57,007 nucleotides of DNA from Methylobacter sp. Lineage in GTDB: Bacteria; Pseudomonadota; Gammaproteobacteria; Methylococcales; Methylomonadaceae. Location of the stretch: positions 1-57,007 of the forward strand of contig JAGXGY010000029.1 of NCBI GenBank assembly GCA_024636505.1. The letters are read 5' to 3'. Below, in pieces: positions 24,819 to 34,719 of this stretch. The position numbers and the translations under genes are program-made. The notes below the pieces were generated by a model, which was not told where the DNA came from, made no database searches, and saw nothing but the letters and a program-made list of their open reading frames with translations. The number at the start of each line of letters is the position of its first letter. Positions within the stretch are counted from its first letter, which is position 1.

Positions 24819-25349
24819 ATGTTAGCTCGATTACCTGAATATATAGATCCCTTGCACCTCGCTGATAAGCGTGGCGAATTGAAAGGGCAAATACCCGTAA
24901 GTAGCTTGGATCGTTTGGCAGATTTACTGTTTAACGAGACGGGAGCTGTAACTGTGGATCTGTTTTTTGGTCGGGAAGGCAGGTTGGCCAAAATTGAGGG
25001 GTACATGGAAGCGGTTCTGGAGCTTGAATGTCAAAACTGCCTGCAGGCAGTGCAGTGGCCTGTCAAGCATACCGTTAAGCTGGGTATTGTTACTTCAATA
25101 GATCAAGCAGACAGATTGCCCGAAGATTATGAGCCGCTGTTAGTTGCTGAGGGTAAAATACCTTTAAAAAACATTGTCGAAGATGAGTTATTGCTTATTT
25201 TGCCTGCATTCCCCAAGCACTCGTACAATTGTCTCGCTGATAAGTCCCTTAATAATAAAGAGGCGGATTCTGTACTCGATGAGCAGCAATCACCCACCAA
25301 AAATCCTTTTTCCATCTTAGCCAAATTTAAAAACACTGGAGATTTATAA
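24819..25349 (+). CDS. yceD: YceD/DUF177 family protein
   Basis: The frame is open from 24756, but the family N-terminus aligns with [20 protein letters not shown] at 24819, so that start is preferred, giving 176 residues. YceD is linked to 23S rRNA maturation in plants and bacteria and nearly always precedes rpmF. Visible features are [14 protein letters not shown] with its Cys pair, [25 protein letters not shown] and a C-terminal [11 protein letters not shown]. The stop overlaps the rpmF start codon. A promoter-like TTGACG (24780 region) with TATACT about 15 bp later lies inside the extended frame. Confidence 0.88.
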   Translation: MLARLPEYIDPLHLADKRGELKGQIPVSSLDRLADLLFNETGAVTVDLFFGREGRLAKIEGYMEAVLELECQNCLQAVQWPVKHTVKLGIVTSIDQADRLPEDYEPLLVAEGKIPLKNIVEDELLLILPAFPKHSYNCLADKSLNNKEADSVLDEQQSPTKNPFSILAKFKNTGDL

Positions 25350-25531
25350 TGGCCGTACAAAAAAGTAAAGTATCGCGTTCAAGACGTGGTCAACGTCGTT
25401 CACACGATGCGTTAACAGGTAGAACCTTATCTCAGGATCCAATGACCGGGGAAACTCATATTCGTCATCACATGACTCCAGACGGTTTCTTTAAAGGCCG
25501 TCAAATTGTAAGCAACGGCAGCGAAGATTAA
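25349..25531 (+). CDS. rpmF: 50S ribosomal protein L32
   Basis: The 60-residue basic protein starts [20 protein letters not shown], with the L32 pattern [12 protein letters not shown] and [18 protein letters not shown]. Its start overlaps the yceD stop, and a GGAG ribosome-binding site lies in the end of yceD. L32 sits near the peptidyl transferase centre of the large subunit. The link between rpmF and the downstream fatty-acid genes is conserved across bacteria and ties ribosome and membrane synthesis together. Confidence 0.98.
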   Translation: MAVQKSKVSRSRRGQRRSHDALTGRTLSQDPMTGETHIRHHMTPDGFFKGRQIVSNGSED

Positions 25532-25562
25532 TCAATCTTTTCTTCTTGTAGCATCATGATAC

Positions 25563-25596
25563 GCCGAAGCTGATCTGATCAGCTTCGGCTTCTTTA
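25563..25596 (+). terminator. Terminator or attenuator between rpmF and plsX
   Basis: A near-perfect palindrome (GCCGAAGCTGATC at 25563-25575 and its complement at 25577-25589) is followed by TTCTTT. The hairpin lies 32 bp after the rpmF stop and 27 bp before the plsX region, so it probably lowers read-through from the abundant ribosomal message into the fatty-acid genes. Confidence 0.7.
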
Positions 25597-25622
25597 TAAT
25601 AACTCAGGAGTTATTCGTAAGC

Positions 25623-26651
25623 GTGAGCCTAACAATTTCGATTGATGCAATGGGCGGGGATCACGGTCCTCAAGTTACCATACCGGCATCATTGGATTGT
25701 TTAAAGAACAATCCAGATTTAAAACTGATTTTAGTGGGTGATGAAACTGTTCTCAAGCAACAGTTAGCTCAGGCATTAATTACTTATCAAGATAGACTTA
25801 GCATTCAGCACGCATCCCAATGCGTTGACATGGATGAGTCTCCGTTCAAGGCGCTAAAAAATAAAAAAGACTCGTCTATGCGGGTTGCTATTAATCTGGT
25901 TCATGACGGGCGTGCGGATGCCTGCGTGAGTGCCGGCAATACCGGGGCTTTAATGGCGATCGCCCGATTTGTACTTAAGATGATCCCGGGCATCAGTCGC
26001 CCGGCCATTATTTCGACGTTGCCGTCAATTAACGGGCATACCCATGTGCTTGATTTGGGCGCAAATGTGGATTGTACTGCAGAGCACCTTTTTCAATTTG
26101 CGGTGATGGGGGCGGAACTGGTTAAAGCAGTTGAAAATATTGATAATCCCAGGGTGGGTTTGTTAAATATCGGCGAAGAAGACATGAAAGGTAATGAGCA
26201 GGTTAAAGCGGCTGCAAAATTACTGGAAAATTCGTCGTTAAATTACATCGGGTATGTGGAAGGCAATTCTTTAAATGCAGGTCATGTTCAAGTTGATTTG
26301 ATTGTTACCGATGGTTTTGTTGGCAATGTTGCGCTCAAAGCGATTGAAGGTGCGGCAAAAATGATAGGTACTGCGTTAAAAGAGGCTTTCGGCAAAAATA
26401 TCTTTACCAGGCTGGCAGGGTTGCTGGTCTATCCGGTGCTTAAGTCCTTTAAAAAACGTATCGATCCGCGCTTGTACAACGGTGCCAGCTTTTTAGGCTT
26501 GCGCGGCTTAGTGATTAAAAGTCATGGCGGCGCTGATGTACTGGCCTTTAAAACAGCCATTCATCTTGCTGAGATTGAAGTGAAAAAAGATGTCATCAGA
26601 AAAATAAGCGAACAGGTTGAAACAACCTTGGCCCTGAGAGAGAATGCATGA
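25623..26651 (+). CDS. plsX: Phosphate acyltransferase PlsX
   Basis: PlsX makes acyl-phosphate from acyl-ACP for phospholipid synthesis at the inner membrane. The GTG start gives [17 protein letters not shown], the family N-terminus. [25 protein letters not shown] and [19 protein letters not shown] are characteristic. The length of 342 residues is normal. CAGGAG lies upstream. The stop overlaps the fabH start by 4 bp, so translation is coupled. Confidence 0.97.
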   Translation: MSLTISIDAMGGDHGPQVTIPASLDCLKNNPDLKLILVGDETVLKQQLAQALITYQDRLSIQHASQCVDMDESPFKALKNKKDSSMRVAINLVHDGRADACVSAGNTGALMAIARFVLKMIPGISRPAIISTLPSINGHTHVLDLGANVDCTAEHLFQFAVMGAELVKAVENIDNPRVGLLNIGEEDMKGNEQVKAAAKLLENSSLNYIGYVEGNSLNAGHVQVDLIVTDGFVGNVALKAIEGAAKMIGTALKEAFGKNIFTRLAGLLVYPVLKSFKKRIDPRLYNGASFLGLRGLVIKSHGGADVLAFKTAIHLAEIEVKKDVIRKISEQVETTLALRENA

Positions 26652-27616
26652 CTCGTTATTCAAAAGTAATCGGTACCGGCGGTTATTTGCCGGAAGAAGT
26701 TCGCACTAATGAGCAAATATCACAAACTGTTGATACCTCCGATAGCTGGATTTTTGAACGAACCGGCATTAAAAGTCGTCGCATTGCAGGCGCTGATGAA
26801 ACAGCCTCAAGCATGGCCGAGATTGCTGCAAGACAGGCTATAGAAGCTGCGGCATGTGATCCCGAAGATATTGATTTGATCATTGTTGCGACCGGAACCC
26901 CTGATCGTGTTTATCCCAGTACCGGCTGTTTATTGCAGCGGCGATTAGGTATTAAAAACTGTGTCGCTTTCGATGTGCAAGCCGCCTGTTCAGGTTCGAT
27001 TTTTGCGTTGAGTATCGCCGATCAATATATAAAATCAGGTGCGGCCAACAAGGTTCTTGTGGTGGGCTCTGAAATCTGTTCGCGGGTTGTCGACTGGACG
27101 GATCGGGGGACTTGTATTTTATTCGGTGATGGTGCGGGTGCAGTATTGCTGAGCGCGTCGGATGATGCGGGTGTTTTGTCGACGCATATTCATTCTGACG
27201 GCGAATATGAGAACTTGTTGTATTGCCCCAATCCTCAGGCAGCAACCGAGGCGAATAAAGACGAAGCCGGTTATATTAATATGCGCGGCAACGAAGTGTT
27301 CAAAGTGGCAGTCAATACATTAGGTCGCATCGTCGATGAAACCTTGGCTGCAAATAACATGCAGCAATCGGATGTGGACTGGCTGGTGCCGCATCAGGCG
27401 AACACGCGGATTATAGCGGCGACCGCCAAAAAATTAAAAATGTCGATGGATCATGTTATTTTGACGCTTGAGACCCAGGGTAATACCTCATCGGCCTCGG
27501 TGCTGCTGGCGCTCAACGAAGGTGTTCGTGATGGGCGTATCCAGCGCGGACAAGTGGTGTTGCTGGAAGCATTCGGGGCCGGCTTCACTTGGGGTTCGGC
27601 ATTAATTAAATACTGA
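26648..27616 (+). CDS. fabH: 3-oxoacyl-ACP synthase III FabH
   Basis: FabH condenses acetyl-CoA with malonyl-ACP to start fatty acid synthesis. The 322-residue protein shows the catalytic triad: Cys114 in [13 protein letters not shown], His249 in [12 protein letters not shown], and Asn279 in [10 protein letters not shown]. The C-terminus [17 protein letters not shown] is canonical. It overlaps plsX and precedes fabD by 10 bp, in the standard fab cluster. Confidence 0.98.
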   Translation: MTRYSKVIGTGGYLPEEVRTNEQISQTVDTSDSWIFERTGIKSRRIAGADETASSMAEIAARQAIEAAACDPEDIDLIIVATGTPDRVYPSTGCLLQRRLGIKNCVAFDVQAACSGSIFALSIADQYIKSGAANKVLVVGSEICSRVVDWTDRGTCILFGDGAGAVLLSASDDAGVLSTHIHSDGEYENLLYCPNPQAATEANKDEAGYINMRGNEVFKVAVNTLGRIVDETLAANNMQQSDVDWLVPHQANTRIIAATAKKLKMSMDHVILTLETQGNTSSASVLLALNEGVRDGRIQRGQVVLLEAFGAGFTWGSALIKY

Positions 27617-27626
27617 GCATACTGAC

Positions 27627-28577
27627 ATGAATAATCAAATTTATAATTTAGCGTTTGTTTTTCCAGGGCAGGGTTCGCAATCTGTCGGCATGTTAACGGA
27701 TTTGGCGGCAAGCTATCCTGAGGTGAAACATACTTTTGAACGGGCATCTGATGTGCTGGGCAAAGATCTATGGTCAGTTGTTTCTGAGGGTTCAGAGGAA
27801 GAACTTAATCAAACGCATAATACCCAGCCTGCCATGCTGGCTGCCGGTGTGGCCGTTTGGGAAGTCTGGTGTAAACACAGTAGTGTTCGTCCCGCGTGGA
27901 TGGCAGGACACAGCTTGGGCGAATATACGGCCTTAGTGTGTTCCGGCGCTATGTCGTTTGAAGACGGCATAAGACTGGTTGCAGCAAGAGGGCGGCTGAT
28001 GCAGGAAGCAGTACCTCCCGGCGTCGGTGCGATGGCGGCAATTTTAGGTCTTGAGGATCATCAAGTCGTTAAGATTTGCGCTGATGCGGCCGAGGGCGAA
28101 ATAGTCTCTGCGGTTAACTTCAATTCGCCGGGACAGGTGGTTATTGCGGGTAATGTTGCTGCGGTAGAAAGAGCAATGCTGGCGGCAAAAGCTGCGGGTG
28201 CCAAAAAAGTCGTACCGTTGTCGGTCAGCGTGCCTTCGCATTGTGCATTAATGGAGTCGGCGGCTAAAAAGCTGGATGAGCAATTGCAGAATACGGTGAT
28301 TGGTACGCCAAAAATGACTTTGATTCATAATGTCGATGTTGCATCGCATAGCGCTCCTGAAGTCATTCGCAACGCATTAAAAGAGCAGCTTTATAAGCCG
28401 GTGCGCTGGGCCGACAGTGTCAAGTTTATGCATGAGCAGGGTGTTTCCTGCTTTGTTGAATGCGGTCCCGGCAAGGCATTAATCGGATTGAACAAACGCA
28501 TCGTTAAGGATGCGGCGCACCTGTCCGTTTATAGTCAGGAAACATTAAATATAGCCTTGGAGCAACTCAATGGATAA
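27627..28577 (+). CDS. fabD: Malonyl-CoA:ACP transacylase FabD
   Basis: FabD moves malonyl groups from CoA to the acyl carrier protein. The N-terminus LAFVFPGQGSQSVGML, catalytic Ser96 in AGHSLGEYTALV, Arg in VAARGRLMQEAVP and His near 205 in VPSHCALM are all present over 316 residues. The gene overlaps fabG by 8 bp. It is the second core enzyme in this operon. Confidence 0.98.
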   Translation: MNNQIYNLAFVFPGQGSQSVGMLTDLAASYPEVKHTFERASDVLGKDLWSVVSEGSEEELNQTHNTQPAMLAAGVAVWEVWCKHSSVRPAWMAGHSLGEYTALVCSGAMSFEDGIRLVAARGRLMQEAVPPGVGAMAAILGLEDHQVVKICADAAEGEIVSAVNFNSPGQVVIAGNVAAVERAMLAAKAAGAKKVVPLSVSVPSHCALMESAAKKLDEQLQNTVIGTPKMTLIHNVDVASHSAPEVIRNALKEQLYKPVRWADSVKFMHEQGVSCFVECGPGKALIGLNKRIVKDAAHLSVYSQETLNIALEQLNG

Positions 28578-29298
28578 GCGAATCGCTTTAGTTACGGGTG
28601 CCAGTCGCGGCATTGGCCGGGCAATTGCAGAAAGACTGGCGCAGGATGGTTTTTTTGTCGTCGGTACTGCGACCACCGATAACGGCGCTGACTCAATTTC
28701 CGCCTATCTGGGCGGACAGGGCAAAGGCTTAAAGCTTGATGTCGCTAGTCCTGAATCTATCGCAGAAGTCATGAAGATGGTTAATGACGAGTATGGAGTG
28801 CCTGCAGTACTGGTTAATAATGCCGGTATCACCCGCGATAACTTGTTGATGCGCATGAAGGATGAAGAGTGGGACGATATTATTAATACTAACCTGACTT
28901 CGGTTTTTCGTATGAGCAAAGCGGTGCTGCGCGGCATGATGAAAGCCAAAACAGGTCGCATTATCAATATCTCATCGGTAGTTGGTGCGACCGGCAATGC
29001 AGGTCAGGCGAATTACGCCGCCGCAAAAGCCGGCATGGTCGGCTTTGCCAAATCTATGGCCAAAGAAGTGGGTTCGCGTAATATCACCATCAATACCGTA
29101 TCGCCTGGATTTATCGATACCGATATGACCAGGGAATTGGGTGATGATATTAAAAATGCCTTGTTGTCATCTATTCCACTGTCCCGTTTGGGCAAGGCAG
29201 AAGAGATCGCGCATACGGTTTCATTCCTGGCTTCTGATGGAGCAGCTTATATCACCGGCGAAAATATTCATGTCAATGGCGGCATGTTCATGCCGTAA
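28570..29298 (+). CDS. fabG: 3-oxoacyl-ACP reductase FabG
   Basis: FabG is an NADPH-dependent short-chain dehydrogenase that reduces the 3-keto group in each elongation round. The cofactor loop TGASRGIGRAIA (residues 9-20), NNAG (83-86), and active-site Ser136-Tyr149-Lys153 (INISSV, NYAAAKAG) are intact. The C-terminus ITGENIHVNGGMFMP is canonical. The 242-residue length fits. Confidence 0.98.
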   Translation: MDKRIALVTGASRGIGRAIAERLAQDGFFVVGTATTDNGADSISAYLGGQGKGLKLDVASPESIAEVMKMVNDEYGVPAVLVNNAGITRDNLLMRMKDEEWDDIINTNLTSVFRMSKAVLRGMMKAKTGRIINISSVVGATGNAGQANYAAAKAGMVGFAKSMAKEVGSRNITINTVSPGFIDTDMTRELGDDIKNALLSSIPLSRLGKAEEIAHTVSFLASDGAAYITGENIHVNGGMFMP

Positions 29299-29342
29299 GA
29301 GGTGCTGCCTATAGGTCGTAAGCATATGTTCATGCCTTATTA

Positions 29343-29372
29343 TTGTGACATTATTGCAATATAAAGTATAAT
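29343..29372 (+). promoter_or_regulatory. Sigma70-type promoter of acpP
   Basis: TTGTGA (29343-29348) and a perfect -10 TATAAT (29367-29372) are 18 bp apart in the fabG-acpP spacer. Transcription would begin near 29379 and give an acpP leader of about 110 nt. This leader contains CCGTC/GACGG, and an overlapping CCTCCG/CGGAGG pairing starts just upstream. Strong independent expression of acpP is usual. Confidence 0.65.
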
Positions 29373-29488
29373 TCCTCCGCCGTCTGGAATTTCCGGAGGA
29401 CGGGATTTCAAATAAAATTAATAACAATACTATTGTAGGTCTCAGATTAGACGCTGGTGAACTTACATTGTTTGAGGATGAAAAAATT

Positions 29489-29722
29489 ATGAGTAACATT
29501 GAAGAACGAGTAAAAAAGATTGTTGCAGAACAATTGGGTGTTAAAGAAGATATCGCGACCGATGCTTCATTCGTAGATGATCTTGGTGCTGATTCTCTTG
29601 ATACAGTTGAACTCGTCATGGCTCTTGAAGAAGAATTCGAATGCGAAATTCCAGACGATGAAGCTGAAAAAATCACAACTGTTCAGCAAGCTATCGATTA
29701 CGTAGTAAAAAACGCTTCTTAA
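29489..29722 (+). CDS. acpP: Acyl carrier protein
   Basis: The 77-residue acidic protein starts [18 protein letters not shown] and carries the phosphopantetheine attachment Ser36 in [25 protein letters not shown] ribosome-binding site precedes ATG 29489; the frame extends seven codons further, but those encode the ribosome-binding region. ACP carries growing acyl chains between the Fab enzymes. Codon use looks optimised, as is normal for this very abundant protein. Confidence 0.98.
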   Translation: MSNIEERVKKIVAEQLGVKEDIATDASFVDDLGADSLDTVELVMALEEEFECEIPDDEAEKITTVQQAIDYVVKNAS

Positions 29723-29740
29723 AAATTGATTTTTTAGGTT

Positions 29741-29856
29741 GGGTTAGGACCCCCAAGGATGGGGGTTAGAGCCGCGCAGGGAGCATAACCGACGGTTGTA
29801 TAGATATTTTCTCCTGTGATAGTCGTTTTACGCGGCACTATCGATCTACCTAACCC
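29741..29856. repeat. Structured repeat in the acpP-fabF spacer
   Basis: GGGTTAGG (29741-29748) faces CCTAACCC (29849-29856). Just inside it, ACCCCCA-AGGA-TGGGGGT (29749-29766) forms a perfect 7-bp hairpin. The sequence AAGGATGGGGG with CAGGGAG downstream loosely resembles the CCATGGATGG repeats around nrdR. It may be a dispersed repeat that also ends the acpP message. Confidence 0.5.
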
Positions 29857-29892
29857 TTTTATTCCCGCCTTTCATTCTTACGGTAAATCACA

Positions 29893-31137
29893 TTGAGCAA
29901 ACGCCGAGTTGTCATAACTGGATTAGGCGCAGTCACGCCTTTAGCTAACACAGTCTCAGAAACATGGGATGGTATTATTCATGGTAAAAGCGGCATAAGC
30001 CCAATTGATTCTTTCGATATTTCTTCTTTTGCCACCACCTTTGGCGGTGTCATTAGAAATTTTGACGTCAGTCTGTATATTCCTGAAAAAGATGCCAAAC
30101 GCATGGATGGATTTATTCATTATGGTATTGCAGCCGGCTGTCAGGCGATTGAAGATTCAGGTATTGAAGTCACCGAAGCGAATGCCGAGCGCATCGGCGT
30201 TGCCATCGGCTCGGGCATAGGCGGCATTACCGGAATTGAAGAATGCTATGCCACCTATGATAAAAGCGGTCCGCGACGTATTTCGCCGTTTTTTGTTCCG
30301 GGCAACATTATCAACATGATTTCAGGCAACCTTTCGATCAAATACGGATTAAAAGGCCCTAATTACGCCATTGTTACCGCCTGTTCCACCGGTACGCACA
30401 ATATTGGCGATGCCGCGCGTTTAATTAAATACGGCGATGCCGATGTGATGGTTGCAGGCGGCGCCGAGCGCTGCACCACATCGCCGACAGCCATGGGCGG
30501 TTTTGCCTCCGCAAAAGCCCTGTCCCGCCGCAATGATGATCCGCAAGCCGCCAGCCGCCCGTGGGATAAAGATCGTGACGGTTTTGTGTTGAGCGATGGC
30601 GCCGGCGTTGTTGTGCTTGAAGAGCTGGAGCATGCCAAAGCGCGTGGCGCAAAAATTTATGCTGAATTAGTGGGCTTTGGCATGAGCGGTGACGCTTATC
30701 ATATGACTACGCCCTCAGTCGGTGGCGAAGGTGCGGCGCGCTGCATGAAAAATGCATTGCGCGATGCCGGTTTAAATGCGGATGCTATTGATTACATTAA
30801 CGCACACGGCACCTCAACGCCGGCCGGCGATTTGGGCGAAACTCAGGCGATGAAAGCCGCATTAGGCGATCATGCCTATAAAATTGCGGTCAGTTCAACA
30901 AAGTCGATGATCGGTCATTTATTAGGTGCGGCGGGCGGTATTGAAGCGGTATTGACCTCATTAAGCATCAAAAACCAAATTGCTCCGCCAACCATCAATC
31001 TGGAAAACCAGGATCCCGAATGTGATCTGGATTTTGTGCCGAATACCGCAAGAAATATGAAGATCGATGTCGCTATGTCCAATTCTTTCGGTTTTGGCGG
31101 CACTAACGGTTCGTTGATTTTTAAGCGCTACCAGTAA
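29893..31137 (+). CDS. fabF: 3-oxoacyl-ACP synthase II FabF
   Basis: FabF elongates acyl-ACPs and controls unsaturated chain length. The N-terminus [16 protein letters not shown] fits initiation at TTG 29893; no ATG lies nearby. Active-site Cys164 (TACSTGTHN), His near 304 ([12 protein letters not shown]), and His near 341 ([11 protein letters not shown]) are present. The C-terminus [17 protein letters not shown] is canonical at 414 residues. The TTG start and weak Shine-Dalgarno suggest low translation compared with acpP. Confidence 0.98.
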   Translation: MSKRRVVITGLGAVTPLANTVSETWDGIIHGKSGISPIDSFDISSFATTFGGVIRNFDVSLYIPEKDAKRMDGFIHYGIAAGCQAIEDSGIEVTEANAERIGVAIGSGIGGITGIEECYATYDKSGPRRISPFFVPGNIINMISGNLSIKYGLKGPNYAIVTACSTGTHNIGDAARLIKYGDADVMVAGGAERCTTSPTAMGGFASAKALSRRNDDPQAASRPWDKDRDGFVLSDGAGVVVLEELEHAKARGAKIYAELVGFGMSGDAYHMTTPSVGGEGAARCMKNALRDAGLNADAIDYINAHGTSTPAGDLGETQAMKAALGDHAYKIAVSSTKSMIGHLLGAAGGIEAVLTSLSIKNQIAPPTINLENQDPECDLDFVPNTARNMKIDVAMSNSFGFGGTNGSLIFKRYQ

Positions 31138-31210
31138 GCAGGCTGACGGTGTTTTTTATCGGTCCTTGTCGCAATGTCATTTATCCTGGGTGGGTATCGT
31201 CAGGCTAAAA

Positions 31211-32050
31211 ATGATCCTCATTAATGGTGAAAGCAAGGGTCATATCGACATAACTGATCGCGGTTTTCAATACGGCGATGGCTTGTTCGAAACCCTTGAA
31301 GTGATAGACGGACATATTGTTTTTCTGCAGCGGCATTTGGAGCGGTTACATTCAGGCTGCCTTCGGCTTCATATCCCTTTTCCAGATGTACAATTAATTG
31401 GTTTTGAAGCCCGACAACTTTGCCGCAGTCTATCTGCCAAGCGGGCTGTACTTAAAATTATAGTCACGCGCGGCTCAGGCGGGCGTGGCTATCGTCAACC
31501 TGATGTGATTCAAGCGACTCGTGCATTAAGCCTTCATCCTTACCCCGACTACCCGGCAAGCTATTCAAAACAGGGCATAGTCGCACGTTTCTGCACGACT
31601 CGGTTGGGTTTGAACCCCGCCTTAGCCGGCATTAAACATTTGAACCGGCTTGAGCAGGTGATGGCCAGATCGGAATGGACTGGTGCCGCAATTCAGGAAG
31701 GACTGATGCTGGACATCAATGATTACGTTATTGAGGGAACAATGACGAATTTGTTCTACATCAAAAATAACAGCCTTTATACGGCAATACTCAGTCAAGC
31801 AGGCGTTGACGGTATTATACGCAATATTATAATAGCGCTTTCAGTCGAACAAGGCCTTCCGGTGGTTGAGCATGTGTTTACCCGCGACCAGCTGTTATCA
31901 GCTGATGAAGTATTCGTCTGTAATTCAATTATTGGTATCTGGCCTATCAAGCAAATCGAAGCGACGCATTTCTCAGTCGGTCCGATAACCCAGGCTATTC
32001 AAATCCAGTTGAACGAGTTTACCAGTAGGGATATCGACAATGAACAATAA
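31211..32050 (+). CDS. pabC: Aminodeoxychorismate lyase PabC
   Basis: PabC is a PLP enzyme that releases 4-aminobenzoate from aminodeoxychorismate for folate synthesis. The frame opens at 31166, but MILINGESKGHIDITDRGFQ at 31211 matches the family start. Key features are DRGFQYGDGLFETL, the PLP Lys in LAGIKHLNRLEQV, and IEGTMTNLFYIKNN. About 279 residues. It overlaps mltG by 11 bp in the conserved pabC-mltG-tmk-holB order. Confidence 0.95.
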   Translation: MILINGESKGHIDITDRGFQYGDGLFETLEVIDGHIVFLQRHLERLHSGCLRLHIPFPDVQLIGFEARQLCRSLSAKRAVLKIIVTRGSGGRGYRQPDVIQATRALSLHPYPDYPASYSKQGIVARFCTTRLGLNPALAGIKHLNRLEQVMARSEWTGAAIQEGLMLDINDYVIEGTMTNLFYIKNNSLYTAILSQAGVDGIIRNIIIALSVEQGLPVVEHVFTRDQLLSADEVFVCNSIIGIWPIKQIEATHFSVGPITQAIQIQLNEFTSRDIDNEQ

Positions 32051-33047
32051 AGCGATTGGTTTTGTCTTGCTGATCTTAAGTTTTGTTGGCGGCTGGCTAT
32101 GGATGGATTACCGGCGTGCGGTAACTGAACCGGTGCTGGTCGGCGAAACGGTTTATATGGATATTGAAAAAGGCGACTCGCTTAACCGGATTATCGACAA
32201 GCTTGTCGCTCAAAAACTGGCTGTTAAACCCTTTTGGTTTAAAGTCGTTGCCTTGCAGGAAAATGCACTCAAAAAACTTAAAGCAGGGGAATATGAGCTG
32301 ACTTCCGGATTGACTTTGCCCGACATGTTGTCTTTATTCGTTCAGGGGAAAACCAAGCAGCACGCCATTACTTTTCCTGAGGGCTGGAGCTTTAAGGAAA
32401 TCCGGCGTGAAATCGAGAAAAACCCTCATATCAGACATACCTTAAGCAGTGTCGATTTTAAAAACATCATGAGCAAACTTGAGTCGGAAGCGACAGCTTC
32501 TGCATCGCCCGAAGGCTTGATTTTTCCAGACACCTATTTTTTCGAAAAACATACGCCCGATGTATCTGTATTAAAAAGAGCCTGCGATAAAATGCAGCAG
32601 GTGTTGCAACAAGAATGGCTCAACAAAGCGGAAGGTTTGCCATTAAAAACACCTTATGAAGCGCTGATTCTTGCTTCGATTGTAGAAAAGGAAACCGGCG
32701 TTGCTGCGGAAAGACCGGTAATCGCCGGTGTGTTTATCCGCAGGCTGGAACAAAAAATGTTGCTGCAAACCGATCCTACCGTCATTTACGGGATGGGCGA
32801 AAGTTACCAGGGGAATATTCGATCTAAAGACCTAATGACGGCCACACCGTACAATACTTATGTTATTAGCGGCTTGCCGCCAACGCCGATTGCGATGCCC
32901 GGGCGTGAGGCGCTTCATGCGGTTTTGCATCCTGCAGCAGGCGACAGTCTTTATTTTGTTGCGCGTGGTGACGGTACCCATGTGTTTTCAGCGACCCTAA
33001 AAGACCATAATTTGGCTGTTGATAAATTTCAAAGGAACAAAAAATGA
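32040..33047 (+). CDS. mltG: Endolytic murein transglycosylase MltG
   Basis: MltG cleaves nascent peptidoglycan strands and sets glycan length. A single N-terminal membrane helix (FVLLILSFVGGWLWM) anchors a periplasmic part with a LysM-like region (residues 40-105) and the YceG catalytic domain. The catalytic Glu218 lies in ASIVEKETG, followed by IAGVFIRRLEQKMLLQTDPT and SGLPPTPIAMPG. 335 residues. It overlaps tmk by 4 bp. Confidence 0.97.
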   Translation: MNNKAIGFVLLILSFVGGWLWMDYRRAVTEPVLVGETVYMDIEKGDSLNRIIDKLVAQKLAVKPFWFKVVALQENALKKLKAGEYELTSGLTLPDMLSLFVQGKTKQHAITFPEGWSFKEIRREIEKNPHIRHTLSSVDFKNIMSKLESEATASASPEGLIFPDTYFFEKHTPDVSVLKRACDKMQQVLQQEWLNKAEGLPLKTPYEALILASIVEKETGVAAERPVIAGVFIRRLEQKMLLQTDPTVIYGMGESYQGNIRSKDLMTATPYNTYVISGLPPTPIAMPGREALHAVLHPAAGDSLYFVARGDGTHVFSATLKDHNLAVDKFQRNKK

Positions 33048-33715
33048 TCCGAGGGAAGTTTATTACCCTGGAAGGTGGCGAAGGGGTTGGCAAAACCACC
33101 AACATGGCTTTTATAAAAGAGTATCTGCAGCAACATGATATTGCTGTTGTGGTAACGCGCGAACCCGGCGGTACCGGGCTTGCCGAAAAAATACGCGAAT
33201 TATTGCTGGATAACGACAGCGAGGCCGTTTCCGAACAGGCCGAATTATTGATGATGTTTGCGGCAAGAGCTCAGCACATAAAACATGTGATAGAGCCAGC
33301 TTTGACAGCTGGGAAATGGGTGCTTTGCGACCGCTTTACCGATGCGACTTATGCCTACCAGGGCGGAGGCCGGAACATGAAGATCAGCACCATAACATGG
33401 CTGGAAAATCTGGTGCAAGGTGCATTAAGACCCGATTTAACCCTGTTATTGGATGCGCCGGTTGAAACAGGCATAGAAAGGATCCGAAAACGCGGCGCTT
33501 TTGATCGTTTTGAATCGGAAAAAATCAGCTTTTTTGAAAACGTCAGGCGAGCTTATCTATTGCAGGCCGAACTGTATCCTGAGCGTATCAAACTTATCAA
33601 GGCCGATCAGCCGTTGCCCGATGTGCAAAGAGCCATTACTGATGTCGTTTGTGTTTTGCTTGGATTGTCCACCTTGAATAGTTCGAGTTCTCTCCGGCAT
33701 GGCCGCGATAAATGA
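33044..33715 (+). CDS. tmk: Thymidylate kinase
   Basis: Tmk phosphorylates dTMP to dTDP. The P-loop GGEGVGKTT (residues 11-19), the DRFTDATYAYQGGGR motif and REPGGTGLAEKIRELLL are intact. At 223 residues it is slightly longer than usual, with a Ser-rich tail (LSTLNSSSSLRHGRDK) that is not part of the conserved fold. It overlaps mltG and holB by 4 bp each. Confidence 0.97.
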   Translation: MIRGKFITLEGGEGVGKTTNMAFIKEYLQQHDIAVVVTREPGGTGLAEKIRELLLDNDSEAVSEQAELLMMFAARAQHIKHVIEPALTAGKWVLCDRFTDATYAYQGGGRNMKISTITWLENLVQGALRPDLTLLLDAPVETGIERIRKRGAFDRFESEKISFFENVRRAYLLQAELYPERIKLIKADQPLPDVQRAITDVVCVLLGLSTLNSSSSLRHGRDK

Positions 33716-34719
33716 CCTTGCTAAACCAGTTATTACCTTGGCAACAGCTGCAGTGGGAACATTTGTGCAGTTACATTGCGCAACAGCGTATTCCTCAGGC
33801 TTTGCTGATTACCGGCAATAAAGGTTTAGGCAAGCAGCAACTGGCTCATCAGTTTGCCGTTGCCTTGCTTTGTGCGGCACCGCAGGCTAACGGTACTGCT
33901 TGCGGGCGTTGCAGCAGCTGCTTGCTGGTGAATGCCGAGACCCATCCTGATTTTATTCGGGTACAACCCGAGGAGCCGGGTAAGGGCATAGGTATTGGGC
34001 AGATACGCAGTCTGATTAGCCGCTTAACCTTAAAGCCGCAGTTTGAGACTCAGCGTATTGTTATTGTCAATCCGGCCGACAAAATGAATAATGCAGCGGC
34101 TAATGCCTTCTTAAAATGTCTTGAGGAGCCGACTGAGCGTACCAGCATTATATTGATTACCGAAAAACCGGCCAAATTGTCGGCTACTATTACCAGCCGT
34201 TGCCAGAAACTGGCGGTAGTCAAGCCGGATAAGGAAGTCGCGGTTAACTGGCTGGCAGAAATAATGCAATGCGATGCTGCCGCCAATAAAGATTTGCGCA
34301 GCAATATCTGTTTAGCGCAGGGAGCGCCTTTACTGGCTTTAGAATATGCCAATGATCAAATATTAAGCTTGCGTAATGAATGTTTGGATGCATGGATGGC
34401 GATAGCCCAGCAGCTGAAATCTCCGGTTATTATCGCCGAAAATTGGCATAAACTACCGGCATCGCCGTTAATGTTCTGGATGACATCCTGGGTTATCGAT
34501 TTGATCAGGTGTTTTTATCCGGTTCAGGCTGCAGATTTATATAATCCGGATTTGTATGCGCAACTGCAAAAACTGTCTGGGCGACTGGAATTAAAAGCGC
34601 TTTATAAGTTGTATGATTTATTATTGTCGGATCGGCAACGACTGGATACCCAAATCAATAAGCAGTTATTGTTTGAAGAAATTTTGATCCAATGGTACGA
34701 GCTTAACCGGAGTAAATGA
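33712..34719 (+). CDS. holB: DNA polymerase III delta' subunit
   Basis: HolB is a clamp-loader subunit of the replicase. The N-terminus AYIAQQRIPQALLITGNKGLG style region (residues 21-41) carries a degenerate P-loop (GNKGLGKQ), followed by the zinc-binding Cys cluster CGRCSSC (64-70) and NAAANAFLKCLEEPTERT. 335 residues. Overlaps with tmk upstream and the PilZ gene downstream (ATGA) mark translational coupling. Confidence 0.95.
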   Translation: MTLLNQLLPWQQLQWEHLCSYIAQQRIPQALLITGNKGLGKQQLAHQFAVALLCAAPQANGTACGRCSSCLLVNAETHPDFIRVQPEEPGKGIGIGQIRSLISRLTLKPQFETQRIVIVNPADKMNNAAANAFLKCLEEPTERTSIILITEKPAKLSATITSRCQKLAVVKPDKEVAVNWLAEIMQCDAAANKDLRSNICLAQGAPLLALEYANDQILSLRNECLDAWMAIAQQLKSPVIIAENWHKLPASPLMFWMTSWVIDLIRCFYPVQAADLYNPDLYAQLQKLSGRLELKALYKLYDLLLSDRQRLDTQINKQLLFEEILIQWYELNRSK

